Positions 55,791 to 64,000 of a stretch of DNA of 64,000 bases are shown here, one piece after another. The stretch comes from Sorghum bicolor. Its lineage: Eukaryota > Streptophyta > Magnoliopsida > Poales > Poaceae. The stretch's first letter is position 1, and every line of letters starts with the position of its first letter. A program made the translations under genes and the position numbers. The stretch spans positions 48,486,967-48,550,966 of the forward strand of contig NC_012870.2 in the NCBI RefSeq assembly GCF_000003195.3, in the 5' to 3' direction. Below the pieces are notes generated by a model. That model ran no database searches. It was not told the origin of the DNA and saw only the letters and a program-made list of their open reading frames with translations.

Positions 55791-56728
55791 GTTTAACCAG
55801 AAATGATATTGTGTTTGGTAAATTTGTTGCATCATCCTAGTTGGAGGCTATCTTCAGAGGGACTCACTAGACCAGGTTGTTATCTATACTACAAAAGGAG
55901 GAGGATCATCATTTAATGAAGATGGGGTGCAGAACCATTGAAGCAGTCGCGGCAGAAGACTTTACAAGACATGACCACAGCTTTACAAATAAACTTGCTT
56001 TCTAGTAATGTTGTTGATCTCTTTTCTTTTATAACGTAAAACTTTATTTTTGAGATTGCGTGGAACATTTTATTAACGATTGTAATAAGAAACAACCATT
56101 TGCATCGATCGATGCAAAAGATGGATATTCATATATTTCCTTTTCTAAATACAAAGTTAATATTAGGATAGGAAACAATAAGATTTGTGAAATTATGGAA
56201 AAGGACACCGTGATACCATTTCGACAGGGATGCAGTTTCGGTCAACCGCTATTTCAGTGATAACACGAAACGGAGATATCATTAAATTCGACATATATAT
56301 AGTTCAACGCCATATATCTAATTTCTTATCTGTTGTCCAGGTGACGTTGCCTCCGGATCGGATATATACCTGACCTATATATCACTATGTCTGCCTTGCT
56401 CACGACAGCGACCTAATTTTGATTGCTCGCTTTTGTTGAAAGAGGCTAATTGCTCGCTTTGGCAAAGAAAAGACAAAACTCACAAGAGCCCTGATGCAAG
56501 ATGGTTATCAGCACTGCTTTTTCAATTATCAAACAGTGTTTTTTTCTTACAACAAATCTCAAGGTACATTAATAATACTATTAATAATATATTATCTTAA
56601 CTGAATGCTATTTTCTTGTAAGAAAGCGAGTTTGGTTGGTCGAGGGTTTGAGGGTACGTCTAGACCGTCTAGGGCAGCACATGTGAATTATAGTTGAGAC
56701 GTCATCAATGTGAAACCGATAGAGAAAT
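55791..56728. other. No gene recognised
   Basis: Short frames only, none with a known motif. The segment 55790-55900 may still be LINE 3' sequence. Confidence 0.4.
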
Positions 56729-57412
56729 CACTGCTACATAGACGACCTATAGTCCCGATCGGGAAGGGGGCTGTAGCCCCGGTTCCCGAGCCGAGACTAC
56801 GATTCTAGAACTAAAAGCCACTCTTTAGTCCCGACCGATAACACCAGCCAGGACTAAAGGTGCTGCCAGCGGTGCCACACAGCAACATCCTTTAGTCCTG
56901 GCTGGTATTACAAGCCGGGACTAAAGGGTCCCCTGGTTTTTTTTCTTTTCTTTTTAGTTATGTTTTTAGTTTTATTTATTTATATATTAGGTTTTGCAAT
57001 ATGTATTCTTTGCTAATGTGTGTATATATATATACATATATATTAGCAGCATATAAGAGTAACCTTTAGTGCTTGCATGCATATATAATTGAATTATAGA
57101 ACTGCATATATATATAAATATGTTCACATAAAATTACAAGCTATATAGAAGTTGTTCTCCAAATCTATTAAACAAGTTGTACTCTAAATCTATTACAAGT
57201 TGTACTCCATCCAAAGATCTACAGGGCATACAAATGATCATCTTTGTTCGGAATCAACGTCTCGTTGGTATTATGGTAGAACTCGCCGTTTGGATTTATG
57301 ACTTGTTCCTGAAATCCTGCTATTGTCTCTTGTATTGTTTGGAATTGGTCTTGTAGCATGACTTTTTGCTTCAACCATTCAGTCTTCATTTTGAATTAAA
57401 ACAGATATTACT
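56729..57412 (-). mobile_element. 3' end of a second Ulp1-type CACTA element
   Basis: The plus strand starts CACTGCTACATAGACG, followed by GTCCCGATCGGGAAGGGGG and CCCCGGTTCCCGAGCC, an end of the same kind as the terminus at 51720. On the minus strand 57393-57219 holds an exon (MKTEWLKQKVMLQ, then IQETIAGFQEQVINPNGEF and LIPNKDDHLYA, stop TAG) that matches the last exon of the gene at 49043-51212. The element is interrupted at 57413 by the D LTR. Its body is not in the window. Confidence 0.75.
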
Positions 57413-58564
57413 TGTAACACCCGATTTTAAGGACCAAACTAGATATGCATCATATGTGAGGTCTAGAAGCCATATCTCACATATAGCTACAAATGTGAGG
57501 TAATATCAAAAGACAATGCATAAATTATATAACGTACATAATAAATCAGAAACAATCTTAGGCAGCAAACCACGAAAAATAACTCTAAACTTTGGGTATT
57601 AACTTCACTCCACAGGATCCAACTGACTGGTTGATCACAAGCCCAATACTTCTTCTGAGGAGTGGGGAGATAGCAAGAGTGAGTCCAAGACGAACTCCAC
57701 AAGTATAGCTACTAGATTGTATAGATCCCACGGTCTCATGATCAGTGTGGAAAAAATAATATAGAGCATTAAACAATAAACATGGAGTATATTAACACAA
57801 CAAGATTCATCACCCTTAATGTAAGAATCCCCAAAGCCGCTCTTGACCGTGAGCACGGCTAGTATACCAGTTTAATAAACACTCTGCAGAGGTCGTACAT
57901 CTTTGCCCATGAGTCATGATTTACCCTTTCGCCCGAGGTAGCTAACCTCTTAACCCCCTTCCTTGGGAGGTCGGCAGGGATCACTATGAAGCCTTTTAAA
58001 GGATCGTCTAACAAGTTTGCGCCGCTTGGTTTTAGTAGTCAGTCCATGTGATTCTACCACGCAGGGATCCACGGTCTGATATCCCCCATTTGCGCCACGA
58101 GGGTAACCTCTAACAAGCTAGAAAAGTTAATCATACTTGACTAAAGCTAGAGCCATTATAGCCCTCATGGTTACACTTTAATCCCTGTTATCACTTACGG
58201 ATAAATCCACAAGTTGCTAAAAAGTCATTATTATCGCTTGTTGCTTTACATTCATCTAGTCACAAGATCATAGTCATAGAATTAAAACCCAAATGCTATA
58301 CTTGCCTGGATCCAATTGCTCCTACTGGTCCTACTAGTCTTACTTGTTTTCAAGGCTCTGATCTTGATCACTGAAGTAAAGCTCACCGACTAAACTCGGT
58401 CACCAATCATCAACACACAAGCAATTGAGGCCACACATACACAAAGCAAACAAAGTTACAATTAGAATAGTACACCAATAGTAAATAAATTTAAATAAAA
58501 GTTTTCCAAAATCATCTACACGCTGCTACGATCACGTCAACAAGAAAATCACGAAAAACGGAGT
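57413..58564 (+). mobile_element. LTR of family D, copy 2
   Basis: Begins TGTAACACCCGATTTTAAGG and matches D1 (26154-27743) in order. It breaks off after CGGAGT, exactly where the element F LTR starts. It lies in the CACTA fragment, giving a three-level nest: CACTA, D, F. Confidence 0.75.
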
Positions 58565-60023
58565 TGAAAGGATCAAGATGCCCAAGAGGGGGGGGTGAAT
58601 TGGGCTTCTCTAAAAAATTAAGCAACCTATAAGCTCCAATTCAACCCCTTGTGCCTAGTGTGACCTAGAGAGCTACCGGATAAAAGTTTTGCAACCTAGT
58701 TCCAATCCTATTCTAGCAAGGCAGTTCTAAGAATGTAAAAACACAAAGTAAATGCTAGAATGTAAAGGAGTAGTGGAAGAAAGTGCTCGGCGATGTTTTG
58801 CCGAGGTATCGGAGAGTCGTCACTCTCCACTAGTCCTCGTTGGAGCACCGGCGCAAGGGTCTTCCTCCCCCTTGGTCCGTGCAAGGACCAAGTGCTCTCT
58901 ACGGGCTGATTCTTCGACACTCCGTTGAGGTGAATCGCCCAAAACCGCTCACAAGCTTGACGCGAGCCACCCACAAGAACTTCGGGCGGTCTTCGTGCCT
59001 CCAATCACCACCAAACCGTCTAGGTGATGGCGATCACCAAGAGTTACAAGCAAAGAACTCTCACTTGACCCAAACAAGGCTCTAGAGAGTGGTGGATGCA
59101 TGACTCTTGGAATTTACTAGAGAAGGATTCTCACAAGAAATCACTCAAATCTCAATCCTCTCTAGGCTCTTGCTACTCTCTTGCTCCACAATAAGTTTCT
59201 CAGATGTTCAAATGGGCAAGAGACCTCTCATGGACGAGGTGGAGAAGTATAAATACTACCCACGAAGTCCAAAGGTCAGCCAACCGTTTTCCACTGAAAA
59301 CGGGGTCACCGGACGCTCTTTATGTTGCACCGGACGCTCTGCACTGAGCGACTGGTGCTCTATAACGGCTAACTGTACCTACGTCTGACATGTCACCGGA
59401 CGCTAACTTTCAGCGTCCGGTGGCATCGTCCGGTGCTCTGGGGAGTTTTACATACTCCCTGCGTATGGGACCGGACGCTACCCGGTGCGTCCGGTGCTAG
59501 CGTCCGGTGCTTAACCCTAAGCACCACACTGTTCCAACGGCTAAGGACCTCACCGGACGCACTCACAGAGCGTTCGGTGCCCCCTTGGGCACCCTAACTT
59601 CGTTGAAACGCGATCGCTCTAAAACGAAGTTGGTTCCTCTCGATCTAAGGACTATCTCTGAGCTGCCTAGTGCTAGGTTTACAAAGTGTGCACCACACCT
59701 AAACCTAAGGCCTTGCCTAAGTTAAGCTACTAGATCAAACCCCTCTTAATAGTACGGTCAAAAGAAAAACAAAGTCCTAAACTACTCTAAGTGCCCTTCT
59801 TCATCATATGGCACTTAGACCTAGTCTAGTCTTGACGATGTCCATCAATCCTCTGAGAACCGAAAACGATTTCCACTAATAAGTAGGCATGTACGTCCCT
59901 GTCCATCGAGTACCTATTACCGTGACCTTACCTATGACTTTGCCTCTACAAAACACACGTTAGTCATAGTAATTAACATTGTCATTAATCACCAAAATCA
60001 CTAGGGGCCTAGATGCTCTTTCA
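58565..60023 (-). repeat. 3' LTR of element F
   Basis: 1459 bases, ends TGAAAGGATC and GATGCTCTTTCA on the plus strand; the minus-strand LTR starts TGAAAGAGCATCTAGGCCCC. The polypurine tract next to it (60024-60038) proves it is the 3' LTR of a minus-strand element. A minus-strand TATA-like element is not clear; plus-strand TATAAATA stands at 59249. It contains the CACCGGACGC motif array. Confidence 0.85.
59307..59578. repeat. CACCGGACGC motif array in the F LTR
   Basis: About ten copies of CACCGGACGC or its complement GCGTCCGGTG within 270 bases, in both orientations (forward near 59307, 59328, 59394, 59470 and 59551; reverse near 59413, 59427, 59486, 59499 and 59570). Spacing is irregular. 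Confidence 0.95.
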
Positions 60024-60038
60024 ATCTCCCCCTTTTTG
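60024..60038 (-). promoter_or_regulatory. Polypurine tract of element F
   Basis: Minus-strand CCAAAAAGGGGGAGAT directly before the LTR start. Confidence 0.85.
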
Positions 60039-60478
60039 GTGATTGATGACAATAACCTCGAGTATGAAAAGAGTTGAGGTTTTCAAATGACTTGGTTTCA
60101 ATAAGCATGATACAATAAGAACTAAAGGATTAGGCATGCTTATATCAACCAAGTCTGACATCCTGCATTCAAATATGTGAGTGAAGAACAACAGGATATA
60201 AACACAAGGCTCATAAGTACATCGGAGTAAAACACGGAAGCAAAGATAATATGAGCCAAAAAACATGACATAGAGAAACCACAATTAAGCACAAGTCATG
60301 TCTCACAACCAAAGTATCTCACATAAATGCAATGCATAAAGATAAACGTGATGCATGGAGTAGCACACAAGGGTATATCAAAATAACTAACAAGACTAAA
60401 ACTCTCTCTAGCCTCTAGCTCCCCCTAACTCTCATACTCACAACCCTCTCTCCCCCTTTAGCATCAAGCGCCAAAAAC
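60039..60478 (-). other. 3' untranslated part of element F
   Basis: No coding sequence seen between the gene end and the polypurine tract. Confidence 0.5.
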
Positions 60479-63048
60479 CTAAGAAGACGGAGGTGGAGGC
60501 GGAGCAGTGGAGACCCTCGGAACGGCCTCAAAGCGAGCTGCATCGTCTGAACCATCGGCCGTCAAGGCAGAGGAGGTGGAGTGACCCTCGGAAGCTGCTG
60601 GAGCTGGTGAAGCGGTCCGGGTCTGCTCTAGAGGCGCTGAAACTGTCACTGGCTGTGCAGGCTACTCGAGTCCTGCTGACGAAGCTGGCACAGACTCGGT
60701 CGCTGTAGCTGACGTCTCTGGCACGGTAGAAGACGGTGCAAGCTGCTCAGACGACACTACTGACGACGACAGACGCTCTGTAGAGGTGACTGGCGCCGTA
60801 AAGGCTGTAGGAGCCTGCAGAGGTGGAGGCGTAAGGTCACCAGTCAGAGCACTGTACGTGAAACTGAGGTGCTGGTCTGTCGACGAGTCCAACACCAGCT
60901 GTGATGCTGACGCTCACTGAGGCGTGAATCCAGAGCGGAGAGGCATAAACTGCGGTACCTGCTCAAAGCCAGAGGATATAGCACCCTGGGAGACTTGGTG
61001 CTGAGGCGTCGAAAACGGCTGACTCTGAGCGGGGAGCTGAAGGGCTACTGAGACTGACTCTGAGTCTGAGGTGCTGGAGTGGGTGGCCTGATAGACGAAG
61101 TACCTGGGAGCTGTATCTGCGGAATCTGAATCCCTGAAGCGGCCATAAGAGCAGCCATTATCGCTGTCTGCTGGGCCTGGAACACAAGCTGCTGCTCCTG
61201 AAAGGTCAGAAACTGTCGCTGGAGCTCATCCTGCCTAGCCTGCACGACTGCATTGATGGCAGCCTGGTCCCTGTCTCTCCTCGCATGCTCCTCAGCTGCC
61301 CGCCGCTGATCGGCCCTCATCCCCTCTAGAATGGCAAGCAGAGCGGGGTCTGAAGCACTCGAGGAGCCTCCTAGCTCGTGGTCGTGTGCCCTCGGTGGAA
61401 GGTTTGACACTGGAGGACGATAGTCATCGTCCGAGCTGTCCGAAGCGAAGTCAAACTCTCCCTCAGCCTCAGCATCTGCAAAAGCCCCAATGGCTATGTC
61501 CTGCTGCTCCTCGGTCTCTGGTACCGCTCCTGTACTGCGAGTGCCCCTAGGAGAAGGTGGGGGCACCGGTCCACGTGGTGCACGAGGAGGTGGAGTAGCT
61601 CTGAGGTCGTGGTGTGCTCTCAACATCTGCCTGGGGTCATAGTGAGGGAAAACATTGTCCGAGTCTGTCAGCTCTCTCTGTAGGTGAGCCGGAAGAGGTA
61701 CTGGCCTAGCATGAAGAATAAGCAGGGTGATCCAATGTGCATATGGCAACTAACGCCGTCCCCTGAAGCTCTCTGAGATAGTGTCCTCAATCTCTGAAAC
61801 TATCAAATCCCATAGGTCAAACAGAGTCTGCGAGATGAGGTGAGCGACGAGCCACTGCTGAATCCGAGTGAAGCCATCTCTGTAACCTGTCCTGGGGAGG
61901 AGTGTCTTCCTCAACACAAAGTCGAGGATCCTAGCTGGGCGAGTCAAGTCTCCCACTGTCCGGCTGGAGCCCTCTCCAAAAGGTGGACGAAAACAAGGAG
62001 CCACAAAGTCAACCGGTGGTATCTCACCACCATGAGGACGTCGAGGAGGCTCGAAGTTCCCGTAGCACAGCTGATGAATCCGGATGGAGTAAGCTCTCAA
62101 ACTAAGTACCTCTCTAGCCCTCTGGGCTATGACCCTGTAGTCTGTCCCTGCCAGTGCGTAGTGGATATAGCTATGATCTAGAGACACCCACACTGACGCG
62201 TAGAACTCTCGAACCCACTGCTCACAGTAAGTACCAGGGAGAGCTAGTAACTCTGGAAGGCCGTGGAGGTAAGTGAAATACTGACGGATGTCTGCCCCAA
62301 CCACGTTCCCTAGTATCTCAAGGTCGATCACTCTGTGCTCCCTGAACTGAGACTGTGAACGAACCAGTGCCTCGTAGATGTCCTCCTGGACCACTGTGTA
62401 GAATCTGGCACCGGCTTGGGGATCCCTGGCAGCTGGAAACCAATTGGGAAAGGGAACGAACCGCAGCTGCTGGATCTCTCTCGCTGACATGAGAGTGAGA
62501 TCCCTGTGAATCATAATTGGTCCCTGACGAGGAGCTGGTGTAGCACGAGCAGCGGAGGTAGACTGGCCCTGCGTACCAGTCCTAGGGACGGCCTGAGTAC
62601 GGGCACGAGTCGACCTCCTGAGAGGCTGCTCCTGCTGCTGTGCCTCTGTCGTTCCCTCTGCCTGGGCCTCTGTCTCTGTATCCGGGTCCTCCTGAGCTGG
62701 ATCCCTGATAGTAATCCTGACCCGCTGACCCCCTATCATGACAGTGCCTGGAGGAGATCCATGTAGTGCCTCTGCCTGTAGAACTGCACGCCTCTGCTGT
62801 GGCGTGAGATCATCACCAATCCTCAGAGCACCTGAGCGTCCACCCCTCTCAGCTGCCTTAGCTGCTGCTGCAACTGCTTCTGCCACCTCTGCCTCTCTGT
62901 CGCTGGCCTTCCTCTTCTTGGTGGCCAACTTCTTGCCTTTGCCCTTTTCTGCCGCTGACAGGCGACGGGGAGGATCACCTCCACCATCACCTCCTGGGGA
63001 ACCTCCAGCGCCGGCTGCCGGACCACTGACGTTCTTGCAACGAGCCAT
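60479..63048 (-). pseudogene. Gag-like gene of element F (putative plant transposon protein)
   Basis: ATG at 63048 (MARCKNVSGPAAG). Basic, low-complexity N-terminus with KGKGKKLATKKRKAS, then an Ala/Glu-rich part, RSTRARTQ, and a globular domain at about residues 190-430 (LRFVPFPNWFP, QEDIYEALVRSQ, YFTYLHGLPELLALP, WVREFYASVWV, SIRIHQLCYGN, WLVAHLISQTLFDLWDL). The style recalls plant proteins annotated as putative plant transposon protein. A TAG at 61750-61752 is followed in the same frame by LPYAHWITLLI and an acidic linker, a Gln-rich coil (DELQRQFLTFQEQQLVFQ) and a Ser/Pro/Thr-rich tail. Further damage: a frame change near 61045, TGA at 60914-60916 and TAG at 60662. The frame closes with TAG at 60479. 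No pol genes are seen. Confidence 0.65.
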
Positions 63049-63628
63049 CGCAAGAACCAAACTGCGAACAACGAGCCAACTGACAAAAGAGATCAACGTG
63101 CTGCAGAAAATAGAAATGATAGGGCATACATAAGCAAACGTAATAGCTAGAGGTGAGGAAAACCTATAGATCGCAAGAATAGATAAGGAACGGGTGCGAA
63201 CGGCTTACGATCGGGCGACGAGATGTGTTCCGGACGAAAGATCATGATCGGATATCACCGGACAACACAAAATGACTCCTCAAGGAGCTATGAAGGGTAA
63301 ACGAAGGAGAATATTGTCAAAAACAACATCCAAAACCATTTAGGCATTAAGCCAAACACCTTGGGGGCAGGGTTCAAGAAACTCACCCAAACCCTAAGCA
63401 CTTCACAGAAATCAAAGCGCTGAGCGAGGAGAGGGAGGGGAGAAGGCCTTGGAGAAGATCTGGCATGAGGGGAGACGACCGAGGCCGTCGAAGATCGATG
63501 AACTTCGACGGCGGCGGCGGATCGGTGGATTTTCTAGGGCACGGCGCGCGGGTGGACTGAAGTCACGGGAGAGAGAAGATCTACCTGAGAAAGGCATGGG
63601 CGCGGGTTATATCCGCCCGCCGCGGGGT
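63049..63628 (-). other. 5' leader of element F
   Basis: No recognised gene. GC-rich Arg/Ser/Pro frames near 63412-63597 are probably non-coding. No primer binding site identified. Confidence 0.45.
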
Positions 63629-63890
63629 CACCGGACGCACTTAAAGTGGCACCGGATGCGTCCGGTGATCACCGGACTCTTGCGCAGAGAGGTTTGCAAA
63701 ACGGCATATCACCGGACGATGGCCACCGGACGCTGGCTTTAGCGTCCGGTGCTCTAGGGCATGCCAGGTGAGCACCGGACGCACCTCACCGGACGCTGCC
63801 GGGACACTGTTCCTGTGTCCGGTAATTGCAGTCTGGCACACTCACTGCACCGGACGCACCGAGACAGCGTCCGGTGCATCGTTCGGTGCT
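63629..63890. repeat. Second CACCGGACGC motif array
   Basis: About thirteen copies of CACCGGACGC or GCGTCCGGTG, several with one change (CACCGGATGC, CACCGGACGA, GTGTCCGGTA), within 260 bases. A TATA-like GGTTATATCC lies 24 bases to the left, as in the LTR array, where GAAGTATAAATACTACC precedes the motif run. The region is otherwise not alignable with the F LTR by eye. Confidence 0.95.
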
Positions 63891-64000
63891 CCTCTAAGTC
63901 CTTTTTCAACTTGGCACTACGTCCGACTTTGACCCAACCAAGTTCCATCTTCAAAGACACACAAAATAAACACCGAATGAAATTAGTATGAGTGACCTCT
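63891..64000. other. Right window edge
   Basis: No gene recognised. This may be 5' LTR or leader of element F; the element continues or ends outside the window. Confidence 0.4.

Noticed and set aside
61045..61749. Separate 234-codon gene in element F
   Set aside because: It is in the same frame as the gene upstream, divided only by TAG 61750, and starts with TTG, so it is one broken gene.

Overview
The window is nuclear plant DNA made almost entirely of nested transposable elements. No intact host gene, rRNA, tRNA or CRISPR array was recognised. Element types (Ty3/gypsy of Tat and Athila-like character, CACTA elements with a Ulp1-like domain, Stowaway and Harbinger MITEs, a MITE with GGCCTTGTTTAG ends) point to a grass, probably a panicoid/Andropogoneae species; that assignment is inference from general knowledge. 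Repeated C-to-T type stop codons fit old, methylated, gene-poor chromatin.

1-3.9 kb: a block at 1-1076 recurs at 2324-3400 across a 100-N gap, with a broken CACTA-type transposase tail between. 3.9-22.4 kb: an LTR fragment (B1) interrupted by a large LTR of family X, itself interrupted at a (TA)n tract by a complete 14.3-kb Tat-type gypsy element (A, 7620-21938, minus strand). Element A has 1037-bp LTRs, PBS, PPT, an ATATA target duplication, a gag-PR-RT-RH-INT gene on the minus strand and a second, spliced gene on the plus strand.

22.4-27.7 kb: an E-type LTR, an unrecognised open frame and a D-type LTR. 27.7-35.3 kb: a non-autonomous Athila-like element (B, minus) with gag directly followed by an ATHILA ORF-1-like gene, no pol and two dissimilar LTRs. 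35.3-43.2 kb: a second pol-less element (C, minus; gag and protease only), interrupted by a Stowaway and by a 5044-bp apparent solo LTR (X2). 43.2-51.7 kb: a CACTA element encoding a plant-transposase (Ptta) protein and a proline-rich/Ulp1-like protease, carrying an inner 2.5-kb TIR element that holds a Harbinger element. 51.7-56.7 kb: a tandem repeat, MITEs, a non-autonomous CACTA with TTTGCCGAGGGC arrays and a LINE tail. 56.7-64 kb: the 3' end of a second Ulp1-CACTA, interrupted by a D LTR, which is interrupted by LTR element F (minus), whose gag-like gene runs to 63048 and whose 5' end lies outside the window.

All element genes carry stops, frameshifts or damaged splice sites, so the window looks like a record of successive insertions. 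The features most worth checking are the plus-strand spliced gene in element A, the mismatched LTRs of element B, the CACCGGACGC motif arrays of element F and the possible mis-assembly at the gap.
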